A stretch of 64,000 nt of DNA. Source: Planctomycetia bacterium. Its GTDB lineage: Bacteria > Planctomycetota > Phycisphaerae > UBA1845 > UTPLA1. Position 1 is the first letter of the stretch, and each line of letters starts with the position of its first letter. The position numbers were made by a program, and so were the translations under genes. The stretch lies in the NCBI GenBank assembly GCA_015200345.1, contig CP054187.1, positions 1,596,470-1,660,469 of the forward strand, given 5' to 3'. The notes under the pieces were generated by a model. The model saw nothing but the letters and a program-made list of their open reading frames with translations. It was not told where the DNA came from and did no database searches. Positions 1 to 8,628 of the stretch are shown here, piece after piece.

Positions 1-1086
1 GTCGATTTCGGCGACGTGAACAACGACGGCTATCTGGATATCTACGTGACAAACATCCTCTCGCGCAAATACAAGACCGACGAAGGCAACATGCTCTGGC
101 TCAACTGCGGCGACGCCGCGATGACCGGCGGGCGCGGTTTCAAGAACATCGCCGAACCGGCCGGCGCAATGGACGGTGGCTGGGGCTGGGGCGGAAAGTT
201 CGCAGACTTTGATCTCGACGGTTTGATGGATATCTTCACCGTCAACGGCTTCGTCACCGGCCACCCCGATCGGACGTATTGGTATCACATTCAGGAGATG
301 GTGACGCAGACGAAGAATCAGACCGTGGACACGCGCGACTGGCCGGTCATGGGCGATCGCGATCTCTCCGGTCGCGAGTTGAGTCGATTGTTCATGCAGC
401 TTCCAGCCACCGCCGATCGCATCCAAAGAACCGATCACGCAAGCGATCGAATCGAACGCGCCACGAGCAAAAGCCAGCGAGCCGCGGGCGAAAGCCAGCG
501 AGCCGCGGGCGAAAGCCAACGAGCCGCGGGCGAAAGCCAACGAGCCGCGGGCTTCAGCCCGCGCGGCGCTACGAACGGGAACGAACCCCGTTTTTGCGAT
601 GCCGCCGAAGCTGCCGGCATCACGGACACGTACAACGGCCGGGGCATCGCGCTGGCGGACTACAATCACGACGGATTGCTGGATATCTACGTTGCCAATC
701 AGGGCGCGCCGTCTTCGTACTACGTCAATCGCACCACGCCGCCGGTCGGCGCGTCGTTCCTTCGAATCCAACTCATCGGCCGACCCGATCTGCCCCTGCG
801 GCTGGGCGGACGTACGCTCGCGTCCACGACGAACGCCGTCGGTGCGAGGGTCACGATCCAGACCTGCGCCGGCATCATGATGCGCGAAGTCCAGGGCGGC
901 ACCGGTTACTCCTCGCAATCGGAGTATCCGCTGCACTTCGGCGTGCCAAATCCCGCGGCCGTCGAGCGCATCACCGTACAATGGCCCAGCGGCCGCACGC
1001 AGGAGGTCACCGACGACGCGGCGCGCAAACTGGTGGGACATCACCTTCGCTGGGTGGAAGGCGCGCAGCCGGAGGTGCGAAAATGA
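1..1086 (+). CDS. CRTAC1-type FG-GAP/VCBS repeat protein with C-terminal ASPIC/UnbV domain (5' partial)
   Basis: The reading frame is open from the first base, so the N-terminus is missing. Visible are calcium-binding FG-GAP/VCBS-type loops (DVNNDGYLDIYV at the very start, FADFDLDGLMDIFTVNG near residue 67, ADYNHDGLLDIYVAN near residue 220), followed by an ASPIC/UnbV domain (about residues 265-340, ending VQWPSGRTQEV). Such proteins are usually exported beta-propellers. The family name comes from UnbV of enediyne loci and from human CRTAC1, but its biochemical role is unclear. About 60 residues (roughly 135-195) interrupt the propeller. They are low-complexity, contain four copies of SQRAAG and end in the palindromic motif read as FSPRGA. 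The stop overlaps the next start (ATGA), indicating translational coupling with the downstream membrane genes. Confidence 0.9.
   Translation, partial: VDFGDVNNDGYLDIYVTNILSRKYKTDEGNMLWLNCGDAAMTGGRGFKNIAEPAGAMDGGWGWGGKFADFDLDGLMDIFTVNGFVTGHPDRTYWYHIQEMVTQTKNQTVDTRDWPVMGDRDLSGRELSRLFMQLPATADRIQRTDHASDRIERATSKSQRAAGESQRAAGESQRAAGESQRAAGFSPRGATNGNEPRFCDAAEAAGITDTYNGRGIALADYNHDGLLDIYVANQGAPSSYYVNRTTPPVGASFLRIQLIGRPDLPLRLGGRTLASTTNAVGARVTIQTCAGIMMREVQGGTGYSSQSEYPLHFGVPNPAAVERITVQWPSGRTQEVTDDAARKLVGHHLRWVEGAQPEVRK
472..568 (+). repeat. Four tandem 21-bp repeats followed by a GC-rich palindrome, inside a CDS
   Basis: A 21-bp unit occurs four times end to end (472-492, 493-513, 514-534, 535-555). Copies 1-2 carry CCAGCGAGCC and copies 3-4 CCAACGAGCC. 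The last copy runs into an imperfect palindrome (GCCGCGGGC, loop ttca, GCCCGCGCGGC). The unit length is a multiple of three, so the array is read through as four heptapeptides. The 28-bp palindromic segment at 541-568 recurs with two mismatches at 2228-2255. Confidence 0.9.
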
Positions 1087-2204
1087 CCTTGCACGCTTGC
1101 CGCGCCCCAGTGCGCCGCGCACTGGTTCGTCCGGCCTGGTTGGTGATCGCGGTGATTGCCGCCGGGACCGGTGCGTTCGCCTGGTCGCGTGTCGGACTGC
1201 TCGATCTGCCGAGCGTGCCACGCGATCTCGCGCTCGACGCGACCGGGTTGGGCGAGCTGGCCGCAATGAAGCAGCTCGACGACGCCCTCCACGCGCCGCA
1301 ACGTTCCGATCAGAAAGCCGATCGCACGGGCGATCACCCTTTGTCGCCCGCCGCTCAACGTGTTCGCGACGGCCTGAATCTGATTCGCGCCGGCCAATCC
1401 GAAGCCGGCCTCGTTGCCATGCAGCAAGGCGTCGCGCAGGATCCCGACAACCTCGTGCTGTCCAACGCCTACCGGATGGCGTGCTTCAAACTTCGCCGCG
1501 CTGCGATGGCTGATGCGCGCCGGGCGTCCGCTTCGCCGGTTGCCGCGACCGGCGCGGTCAATTCCGTCTTTCCCGCCTACCTCGAAACACAGCCGATCGC
1601 GCTGTTGGAAAAGTTGGTGAAGGAACACCCCTCGCGCGAAACGCGACTCGCCCTGGCGCTCGCGTGGGTGGATGAAATGCTGCTCTTCCCCGCGCTGGAA
1701 GTCAAAGCTCCCGCCAGCGTCGAAAGCGTGCGCGAACTCACCGCCATCCTTGATGGCGCCGGTACGATCAAGGCAACGCAGGCGACCGCCAATCCGTACT
1801 ACGTTCCCGCGCTTTTCGCGCGGGGGTTGAATCACCTGCATCGCCCCGCGCGGCTTGTCTGGCCCGAGGCCGACAAGACGCCGCCCGATGCCGCCGTGCA
1901 GGACATCGGCCGCTGCATCGCCGTGGGCCGGAAGTTCAACGTCGGCGCGGCGCGGCTTCAGGCCACGCTCGCCATCGCGCTGGGCGACGCGTACGTCAAG
2001 ATCGGCCGCTCGCAAAACGCCCGTTCGTGGTGGCAGATCGCGCAGAATCTGTGCCGGGATGATGCAATCCAGCAGGCGGTGCGCCGTCGCTATGCGTGGC
2101 GGGATGAAACGGTGCTGGACGAGCTGGAGGCCGAGCTGGACCGCGCTCGCGCGGAACTTGACGAACCGATGACTGACTTGCGAATGATGTGGAGCACGCC
2201 GTGA
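1083..2204 (+). CDS. Membrane-anchored helical (TPR-like) protein of the UnbV/UnbU operon
   Basis: A 373-residue protein starting at the ATG that overlaps the upstream stop (ATGA). A single hydrophobic segment near residues 18-34 (WLVIAVIAAGTGAFAW) should anchor it or act as a signal sequence. The rest is alanine- and leucine-rich helix, with stretches such as GLNLIRAGQSEAGLVAMQQG (about residue 100) resembling a TPR unit. It has no recognisable catalytic motif. Its position between an exported UnbV-like protein and a membrane UnbU-like protein suggests an envelope assembly role, which is inference. The 3' end overlaps the next gene by four bases. Confidence 0.8.
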   Translation: MTLHACRAPVRRALVRPAWLVIAVIAAGTGAFAWSRVGLLDLPSVPRDLALDATGLGELAAMKQLDDALHAPQRSDQKADRTGDHPLSPAAQRVRDGLNLIRAGQSEAGLVAMQQGVAQDPDNLVLSNAYRMACFKLRRAAMADARRASASPVAATGAVNSVFPAYLETQPIALLEKLVKEHPSRETRLALALAWVDEMLLFPALEVKAPASVESVRELTAILDGAGTIKATQATANPYYVPALFARGLNHLHRPARLVWPEADKTPPDAAVQDIGRCIAVGRKFNVGAARLQATLAIALGDAYVKIGRSQNARSWWQIAQNLCRDDAIQQAVRRRYAWRDETVLDELEAELDRARAELDEPMTDLRMMWSTP

Positions 2205-3220
2205 ACAACGCCGTCAACAATCGCGAACGAGCCGAGGACTTCAGCCCGCGCGGCGCGAGCGGCGCGAGCGCCACAAGCGCGACACGCCCCGGCTGCGAAT
2301 CCGCATCGCACGCGAAGCCCGCAGAACGGACCGCGCGGCGCGGTTTCTCGTTAGTGATTCCGAGCATCAAGGACCCGCGCGTCACCGTCGCCGCCGCGCA
2401 GACGCTCTGGGTGGTCCTGGGGGCGACGGTCTATTACTTCAACCGCGATCCGTTTCGGCTCGGTATCACCCTGCTGACCGCCTGCGGGATCGACTTCCTT
2501 GTCGCGCTGATCCGGCGTCGCGAAATTCTCGTGCCGATCAGCGCCTACCTCACTGCGCTCTCCATCGGCATCCTGCTCGAAAGCTACGATTGGCGAATCT
2601 ACGTCGTCGCCGCGGCCTGGGGCATTCTCTCGAAGTACCTGGTGCGCAACCGTACCGGGCATTTCTTCAACCCATCCAACTTCGGCCTCGTCACCGCCCT
2701 CCTGCTTTGCCCGCACATTGCCACGATCGCGCCGGGTTCCCAGTGGGGCGCGGACTACCGCATTGCCTTCGCCATCATCGCGCTCGGCCTGCTCATGATG
2801 ATTCGCATTCGACGTCTGGATCTCGCGCTTGCATGGATCGGTGGGTACGTCTTCATGAGCTTCGTCCGCATGGCGCTCGGTCAGGGCGGCTTGGTTTTCG
2901 CGCTCGGACCGATGACCGGCGCGGAGTTCGCACTGTTTACGTTCGTCATGTTGCCCGACCCCAAGGCCAGCCCGCCGACGCCTCGCGGTCGCATCCTCTG
3001 GGGGTTGTCGATCGCGCTGCTCGACGGCGTCCTGCGCTACCTGGAGGTACGCTATTCCATGTTCTACGCGCTGTTCATCCTCTGCGCGACGCTGCCGATC
3101 CTCCGATGGTCCGCCGCGCGTTCGGGGTTGACCGAACGCGAATTCTGGAAGCACTGGAAAATCCCGTTCGGCGGCCGCGCTGCAACGCCGGCAACCGTCA
3201 GCGCCGCCGAGCCGGCGTGA
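2201..3220 (+). CDS. UnbU / NQR2-RnfD-like integral membrane protein
   Basis: A polytopic membrane protein of 339 residues with about eight hydrophobic segments. It resembles the NQR2/RnfD/UnbU group in overall architecture, and the conserved stretch FFNPSNFGLVTALLL lies near residue 155. In RnfD/NqrB a threonine in a related motif carries covalent FMN; here the equivalent is not obvious, so flavin binding is uncertain. The start chosen is GTG at 2201, overlapping the previous stop (GTGA) with GGAG six bases upstream; another in-frame GTG lies at 2189. The first 45 or so residues are unlike the family and contain a palindromic repeat translated as RAEDFSPRGA. The UnbV-UnbU pairing is known from enediyne clusters but is also widespread without them. 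No polyketide synthase is visible here. Confidence 0.75.
   Translation: MNNAVNNRERAEDFSPRGASGASATSATRPGCESASHAKPAERTARRGFSLVIPSIKDPRVTVAAAQTLWVVLGATVYYFNRDPFRLGITLLTACGIDFLVALIRRREILVPISAYLTALSIGILLESYDWRIYVVAAAWGILSKYLVRNRTGHFFNPSNFGLVTALLLCPHIATIAPGSQWGADYRIAFAIIALGLLMMIRIRRLDLALAWIGGYVFMSFVRMALGQGGLVFALGPMTGAEFALFTFVMLPDPKASPPTPRGRILWGLSIALLDGVLRYLEVRYSMFYALFILCATLPILRWSAARSGLTEREFWKHWKIPFGGRAATPATVSAAEPA
2228..2255 (+). repeat. Second copy of the 28-bp palindromic repeat, inside the UnbU-like gene
   Basis: This segment matches 541-568 at 26 of 28 positions; both copies are preceded by AA and contain CTTCAGCCCGCGCGGCG. It is read in the same phase in both genes (..FSPRGA). The same short repeat thus lies in frame in two genes of one operon. 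Confidence 0.8.
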
Positions 3221-3239
3221 GCGAAGGACGCCTCCCCGC

Positions 3240-5966
3240 ATGTCCGACCCCTTGCCCTTCGCGATTCGCCGCCCACGTTTGACGCTCGGCCTTGTGCTGC
3301 TGGCGGCGCTTGTCGCGGCACCGGGCCTGACGAAACTCCGCCTGCGAACCGACGGCCACGCGCTGGTGCCGCACGATGCGCCGCAGGTTCAGATCGACCG
3401 CGCGATCCGAGCCGAGTTCGGTCTCACCGATCCCATCGTCGTGGTGCTTCGCTCCGATGGACCCGACGGCATCTACAACGCGACCACCCTCTCGCAGCTT
3501 GCGAATCTGACCCGCTCGCTTCAGCAGCTTGAAGGCGTCGACCCCGACGACGTCAGCAGTCTCGCCACCGAGAAGAGCCACCGCGTCCGAACGGGCACCC
3601 TCAATTTCCTCGACCTGCTCGATCCCCTTCCGCAGACGCCGGCGGAACTCACCACGCTGCGCGACGACGTGCGCCGAATTGATCTGTACCGCGGAACGCT
3701 CGTCTCGCGCGATGAGCGCGCCGCGGCCATCTACGTCGGCGTGCGCGAAGCGACCGAGCGCCTGCCGCTTTACCATCGCATCCGGCAGGTGGTGCAAGAC
3801 TGCGGGATCGATCCGCAGACCGTTCACATCACCGGCTCACCGGTGGCCGAATCGCTGCTGGGTACTCACATTCTGGAAGATCTCGGCGTACCGGTCACCC
3901 TGATCGATCCTCGCTGCGCATCCCTTTCGGAGCCGGCGGCCCGGTCGCCGCGCGACCTGGAATCGCTTCGGCTCTGGATCGCGCACCACGTCGGCCTGCT
4001 GCCGATCGCCATCGCTGTCATGACGATTGTCTTTATCATCGCGTTTCGCAGCCTCGCCGCCGTCGCCCTCACCTGGCTCAAAATCGTCTCCTGCCTGATC
4101 ATCGTCTTTGGAATCATGGGATGGATCGGTTCGCCCATCTACCTCACGACCGCCGTGATTCCCGTGATTCTCATCGCCATCGGCGTCTCCGACGAAGTCC
4201 ACCTGTTCAATCGCTATGCGCGCCGTCTCGCGGACGCCACGCCACAGAACGGGGAGTCAACTTCGCGTTGGACGAGCGAGCGCGCCGGGCACAATCTGGC
4301 CGCCGCGCTGGGTGAAGTGCGCCGGCCGATCATCCTGACCTCCGTCACCACGGCGATTGCGTTCCTCTCGTTTGTGCTGTCACCGCTGGAGCCCGTCCGC
4401 GCCTTCGGTCTTTTCACCGCGCTGGGCGCGATGGTTTGCCTCGCCTGGGCGCTGACCGGCACGCCCGCCGCCGCCGTCCTCTTGCATCCACGCTGGTTTC
4501 ATCGAGCCAATCGCTCCGGTGAAACCCACTCCGATCGGCCGTCCCGGCTCGTCCGTTTGGGCTTGGCGGTCGCCCGCCGCCCGCGCGAAGTGGCGGGGGC
4601 GCTCGTCGTCGTTCTGGGTCTTGCCTCGCTGGGTATCGGGCGCGTCGAGATTCAGGACAGCTGGATCGACGGTTTCTCCCCCGCCAGTCGATTTCATCGC
4701 GACACGCGGCTATTCAATGACGCGTTCCTCGGCATGCACGTGCTCTATGTGTGCGTCGATACCGGCGCGGAAACCCTGAAAGGCACCCTGAACGAGTCCC
4801 AAATCGACCATTTCGCGCTCGGCCTGCCCGGCGATCTGGCGAGCGACCCCGCCTCGCTGATCGGTCGCCGCGTGGAGCTGTCGCGCGACGGCCCGCCGCC
4901 GGAAAATAACACAATCATGACACCTGTTCACACCACGCGCATCAAGACCGCCGCGCGGCAGGGTGACCGGATCGTCGTCGGCATCGAGCGGCTCGACGGC
5001 TCGCCGCGTTTCACCATGGGCATTCAAAAGGGAGAGTTGATTCGTTTCGAGATCCGACGGCGCCGCCTGACCGATCCGACGACGCTCACGGCCGTGCGCG
5101 AGCTGGAGCGATTCCTCGCCGCGCGCGCCGAAGACCGCGTCGGCGGCGCGCTGGGCCCCGCCGCCTACGTCGAGACGACGAGTTACCTCGCGCGCGGCCG
5201 CCTGGACGAAGCTCGCACGATCCCGAAAGACGCAAGCCAGCTCGACTTCGTCTGGAAGTGGTTCGCCAACCTCCGCGGGCCGCGGCGCACCCGCGCCACG
5301 ATCGATGCCGACTACGCACGAGGAATCATCAGCGTGTACATGAACCACGCCAACTTTCGCGACACCGCGCGCCTGATCGGCGCAATCCGCCATTACGAGC
5401 GCGACCATCTCGCTCCGATCGGCCTGTCGCTCTCTCTCGCCGGGGACGTCGCCGTCAGCCAGGCGCTCATTGCCGCCATCGTCTCGACCGAGGTGCGATC
5501 CGTCTCGCTTTCACTTCTGGGTGTGCTGGTTGTATGCGTTGTCATCACGCGATCACTGAAATGGGGACTGCTGTCGATTCTCCCGTGCGGCCTCGCCGTG
5601 CCCATCAACTTCGCCATCATGGGCTGGTGCGGTATTCCACTCGGCGTCGCCACGTCGATGTTTGCCGCCATGACCATCGGCATCGGCGTGGATTACGCCA
5701 TTCATTTTGTCGAACGCTTTCGCCGGGAACAGGCCGCCGGCCTCGATGCGCCCGATGCAGTCAGCCGGTCGCTCGGCGTCGCCGGCGGCGGCATTCTCAT
5801 CGACGCGTTGAGCGTGGGGCTGGGATTCTCCGTGCTGATGCTTTCACAGGTTCCCGCGAACGCCCGCCTTGCGATCATGGTGGTGGCGAGCATCGCGACC
5901 TGTCTGCTGGCCACGCTTTGCGTCCTGCCTGTAGCCCTGCTCTCACGCCGAATCGCGGCCGACTAA
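3240..5966 (+). CDS. MMPL/RND-superfamily transporter
   Basis: A 908-residue RND-type membrane protein with the expected duplicated plan: one N-terminal transmembrane helix, a large extracytoplasmic loop, a block of about five to six helices (residues about 250-415), a second loop, and a second helix block (about 745-905). The signatures GVSDEVHLFNRYARRL in the first half and GIGVDYAIHFVERFRRE in the second are typical of MMPL/SSD exporters, where acidic residues in the helices relay protons. Known members export lipids, hopanoids or other hydrophobic compounds. It is the last gene of the UnbV/UnbU operon, 19 bases after the previous stop, so it may export or position whatever the operon handles (inference). 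A cloverleaf repeat follows 27 bases after the stop. Confidence 0.9.
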   Translation: MSDPLPFAIRRPRLTLGLVLLAALVAAPGLTKLRLRTDGHALVPHDAPQVQIDRAIRAEFGLTDPIVVVLRSDGPDGIYNATTLSQLANLTRSLQQLEGVDPDDVSSLATEKSHRVRTGTLNFLDLLDPLPQTPAELTTLRDDVRRIDLYRGTLVSRDERAAAIYVGVREATERLPLYHRIRQVVQDCGIDPQTVHITGSPVAESLLGTHILEDLGVPVTLIDPRCASLSEPAARSPRDLESLRLWIAHHVGLLPIAIAVMTIVFIIAFRSLAAVALTWLKIVSCLIIVFGIMGWIGSPIYLTTAVIPVILIAIGVSDEVHLFNRYARRLADATPQNGESTSRWTSERAGHNLAAALGEVRRPIILTSVTTAIAFLSFVLSPLEPVRAFGLFTALGAMVCLAWALTGTPAAAVLLHPRWFHRANRSGETHSDRPSRLVRLGLAVARRPREVAGALVVVLGLASLGIGRVEIQDSWIDGFSPASRFHRDTRLFNDAFLGMHVLYVCVDTGAETLKGTLNESQIDHFALGLPGDLASDPASLIGRRVELSRDGPPPENNTIMTPVHTTRIKTAARQGDRIVVGIERLDGSPRFTMGIQKGELIRFEIRRRRLTDPTTLTAVRELERFLAARAEDRVGGALGPAAYVETTSYLARGRLDEARTIPKDASQLDFVWKWFANLRGPRRTRATIDADYARGIISVYMNHANFRDTARLIGAIRHYERDHLAPIGLSLSLAGDVAVSQALIAAIVSTEVRSVSLSLLGVLVVCVVITRSLKWGLLSILPCGLAVPINFAIMGWCGIPLGVATSMFAAMTIGIGVDYAIHFVERFRREQAAGLDAPDAVSRSLGVAGGGILIDALSVGLGFSVLMLSQVPANARLAIMVVASIATCLLATLCVLPVALLSRRIAAD

Positions 5967-6487
5967 GTGGAGCCGCAGAATGATTCATAGGGTGTGGCAC
6001 CGGCGTCCCGCCGGTGAATCACAGGCGAGACGCCTGTGCCACAGGTGGATGCTCATCGCGGCTTCACTTATAGGTAATTCACCCCACTATGGAATTGAAT
6101 GGTTTCACAAGATTCCCCTTCAACCCAGTAGCCGCGCGAGCGTGCGGTACGTCTACAAAGCGAGAAGAGGTGTGGCCATCGCGTCGTAAGTCCTTGACTT
6201 GCAGAGGTCAACGTGTTAGGCTGGACGCTGGTTTGTCGAGCGGGATGAAGCATGTGACAGTTCTGCTCGATTGCTTTTTGCTTCACGTTGCTTCACGCCG
6301 TTCACCTCGTCTTAAGCCGATCGCGGCCCGCTTTCACGTCAGCGTCTAGCGCGTGGCACGCAGTGGGCAGGTTTTGGTCGTCCGGCATGAATCCCGATTT
6401 CGCGAGGCAGGGCGCTTCGCGGCTTGAGTGATAAATGGCTCTTGAGTGTGCCCCCGCCGCGTTCGCGGTGGTGGAGGAGGAACAACC
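5967..6487. other. Intergenic region of about 520 bp, no credible gene
   Basis: Open frames here are short, overlap one another and show no protein-like composition. The stretch is less GC-rich than its neighbours. It contains the cloverleaf repeat at its left end and, just before the next gene, a hairpin (CCGCCGC, loop gttc, GCGGTGG at 6454-6471) immediately followed by a very strong ribosome binding site, GGAGGAGG at 6473-6480. No convincing promoter was recognised. Confidence 0.6.
5993..6043. repeat. Cloverleaf-type palindromic element (REP-like)
   Basis: Outer arms TGTGGC (5993-5998) and GCCACA (6038-6043) are perfectly complementary and enclose two perfect hairpins: ACCGGCG, loop tcc, CGCCGGT (5999-6015) and ACAGGCG, loop aga, CGCCTGT (6021-6037). 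The whole folds as a three-way junction in DNA or RNA. It lies 27 bases after the transporter stop and may help terminate transcription or protect mRNA ends. A partial relative beginning with the same TGTGGCAC occurs at 9760. Confidence 0.85.
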
Positions 6488-8416
6488 ATGTTTCCACAGG
6501 TTCAATCCGTCCCGTGTCGCAAGCGAATCAGCTCGGCCATCGGAATGGCAGCGGTGCTGGCTGCGGCGTTGATCGCCACGCCGGCTGCCGTTCACGCCGT
6601 CATCTGCATCGTGCCTGATGTCGGCGGCACGGCTCAACTGCCGCCGCAGTGCGTTGCGGGCTATCTTAGTCCGCAGCAGGTTCACATGATCGTCAACGGT
6701 CTGCCCCCCGGCACGACGATCATTGCCGACTTTACCCATCGCGAATTCGGCATCACCAACAGCGGGCCGGGCGGCGGACTCGGCGGTGAGTTCGAGCAGT
6801 TCAATTCCTTCGCCGGGATCAATCTTCAAGGGACCGGCGCGCTGGCCGGCTTCAACCGGTTCGTCGGCATGCAGCTTCAGTGCGAAACGCACATCGGCCC
6901 GCGCACGCTCGGCGCGCCGGTGCAATCCTTCCCCACCGATTTCTTCATGATGCAGGGCCAGCTTCCCCCCGGCGACCCGGATTTCGACCTGTTGCGAATT
7001 ACAGCCGGCACGGCCTTCGGCATGCCCAGCCCCGGTCACACCACCCTCACGCAGCGGCCGGGTGGCACTTGGAACGTCGACAGCTTCTTCGACATCACCT
7101 ACCGCATTGACTTCATAGGTGCCCCGGGCGGCGCGCTGGCTGGGATGTCCGGCAGCACCACGGGTACGGTGCGTATGCAAGCGGGCGATCCGGTCACGCC
7201 GGGTTTCTGCCGCTGCAAGGGCGATTTCAATCTGGACGCCGTCGTCGATCTGCTCGATGTCGACTCGTTCGTGGACGAGGTGCTGAAAGTCGAGGACGCC
7301 GACCTCTGCGCCGACATGAACAACAGCCTGAACGTCGACGGCCAGGATATTCGCTCGTTCCTGGCTGCCATCTTCAACGGCGGAAACTGCCCCGCGCTCG
7401 ACGCATGGGAGACGCCCGATTCCACCGGTTTACCCACGTCGTCATCTTTCTATACCTTCGGCGGACCGGGACAACCATCGATCCCGGCCGGCTTCTTCCA
7501 CCCGGGATCCTTGCCCTTTGACGGCATGGTGCTGTTCGATTCGCAGCCGATTGATCCGATCAACCTCGGCCCGACTGACACCATTGTCAAGCGGCCGGGC
7601 CTGCCAGGCCCGCCGGGACCCGGCTTGATTGTTCCGATCGAAATGCTTGAGTTGAACCTCGTCAGCGCCGCGCCGATCACCGTCGATAACGGCACGTTCA
7701 CCGAACAGTGGCACGTCAACGTGGCGATCTCCGATACGCCCGCGCCGGGCGGCAATATGATCGTTCAGCAGACCGGACCCAACGGCGGCACGTTCTCCGC
7801 GGTCGTCAACGTGCGACCGGTCTTTGTCTTCACCAACGCCCAGGACTTGGAGCAACTCGACGCTGGTCTTATTACGCCCGATGAAGTGCGAGTCCGGGTC
7901 TTGGACACCGGCGATCCGGGTAGTCCGCTCAACCCGCTTCAGCTTCAGTTCGGCGACGGCCCGACCTCGTCCGACTGGGCGTCGCAAGTCTGCGGGCAGC
8001 CGCTGGAAGACGGTCTCTTCATGTTCCATAACCCCGGGTTCCCGTTCGTCCCCGGCATCAACGCGCCCTTCAATTGTTTTGATGCCTTCAAGCCCGGACC
8101 GATGAAGCACGTCAAGCCCGGTGAAGCTCACTACATCAAACCGCCGAACAGGAATCCGGGAGGCGTGCCGATTCCGCGATGCGGTTACCACTTCATCGGT
8201 TCCAAGGTCTTCTGCCGAAGCGGCAAGGTCGGCAAGTGCCCGCCCGCGCCGCCGGTGCTGTGCGGTCGACGCTGTCCGCCGCTGCCCTGCCCGACCTTCG
8301 GCATTCGCATCGTGCGGATCGGCTGCAAGGCCCCCAGCGGCCTGTTCAATCGCGGCTTCTGCGTGCAGTTCTACCGGCTGCGCCCGCCGCCCTTTGACTG
8401 CGCCGTCTGCCCGTAA
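6488..8416 (+). CDS. Secreted protein with internal dockerin-like calcium-binding module
   Basis: A 642-residue exported protein. The ATG at 6488 is preceded by GGAGGAGG with seven bases spacing and gives a classic signal peptide (hydrophobic about residues 20-38, cleavage plausible after ..AAVHA). Residues about 243-303 form a dockerin type I-like pair of EF-hand loops: GDFNLDAVVDLLDVDSFVDE and ADMNNSLNVDGQDIRSFL. The C-terminal 90 residues are unusually rich in cysteine and proline (CPPAPPVLCGRRCPPLPC and similar), suggesting disulfide cross-links. The remaining parts match no family I recognise. Dockerin-like modules without cohesins are common in planctomycete secretomes. A strong terminator follows. 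Confidence 0.8.
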   Translation: MFPQVQSVPCRKRISSAIGMAAVLAAALIATPAAVHAVICIVPDVGGTAQLPPQCVAGYLSPQQVHMIVNGLPPGTTIIADFTHREFGITNSGPGGGLGGEFEQFNSFAGINLQGTGALAGFNRFVGMQLQCETHIGPRTLGAPVQSFPTDFFMMQGQLPPGDPDFDLLRITAGTAFGMPSPGHTTLTQRPGGTWNVDSFFDITYRIDFIGAPGGALAGMSGSTTGTVRMQAGDPVTPGFCRCKGDFNLDAVVDLLDVDSFVDEVLKVEDADLCADMNNSLNVDGQDIRSFLAAIFNGGNCPALDAWETPDSTGLPTSSSFYTFGGPGQPSIPAGFFHPGSLPFDGMVLFDSQPIDPINLGPTDTIVKRPGLPGPPGPGLIVPIEMLELNLVSAAPITVDNGTFTEQWHVNVAISDTPAPGGNMIVQQTGPNGGTFSAVVNVRPVFVFTNAQDLEQLDAGLITPDEVRVRVLDTGDPGSPLNPLQLQFGDGPTSSDWASQVCGQPLEDGLFMFHNPGFPFVPGINAPFNCFDAFKPGPMKHVKPGEAHYIKPPNRNPGGVPIPRCGYHFIGSKVFCRSGKVGKCPPAPPVLCGRRCPPLPCPTFGIRIVRIGCKAPSGLFNRGFCVQFYRLRPPPFDCAVCP

Positions 8417-8483
8417 TCCGGGCCATCCCGCGTGGCGCGCGTGAGTAAATTCTCGCACCCACGGAACGGCGTGATTTCCAATA

Positions 8484-8515
8484 AAGCCGCGGCCGCACCG
8501 GTCGCGGCTTTTTTT
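8484..8515 (+). terminator. Rho-independent terminator after the dockerin-like gene
   Basis: The stem AAGCCGCG (8484-8491) pairs with CGCGGCTT (8503-8510) across an 11-base loop and runs straight into a seven-T tract (8509-8515). It lies 67 bases after the stop at 8416. Confidence 0.9.
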
Positions 8516-8628
8516 ATTCAAGCTCGATTTCATTTCTTGCTAAACGTCTCAACGCGGGGCATACTGCGCCGCGCCGAGATTGATGCTCGGCAACGGTCCG
8601 TCCGGCCCTTCTTCCTTAGGAGTCTCCC

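Noticed and set aside
472-568. Possible CRISPR-like array
   Set aside because: Repeats are directly adjacent without spacers, and no cas gene is nearby; the same applies to the 16-bp array at 49036.
279-1082. Upstream extension of the helical protein's frame through the UnbV-like gene
   Set aside because: It overlaps well-conserved UnbV domains in another frame and translates to an Arg/Ser/His-rich sequence; the ATG at 1083 is the natural start.
5967-6487. Small open frames in both directions in the gap after the MMPL gene
   Set aside because: They overlap each other and the cloverleaf repeat, lack ribosome sites and show no protein-like pattern.
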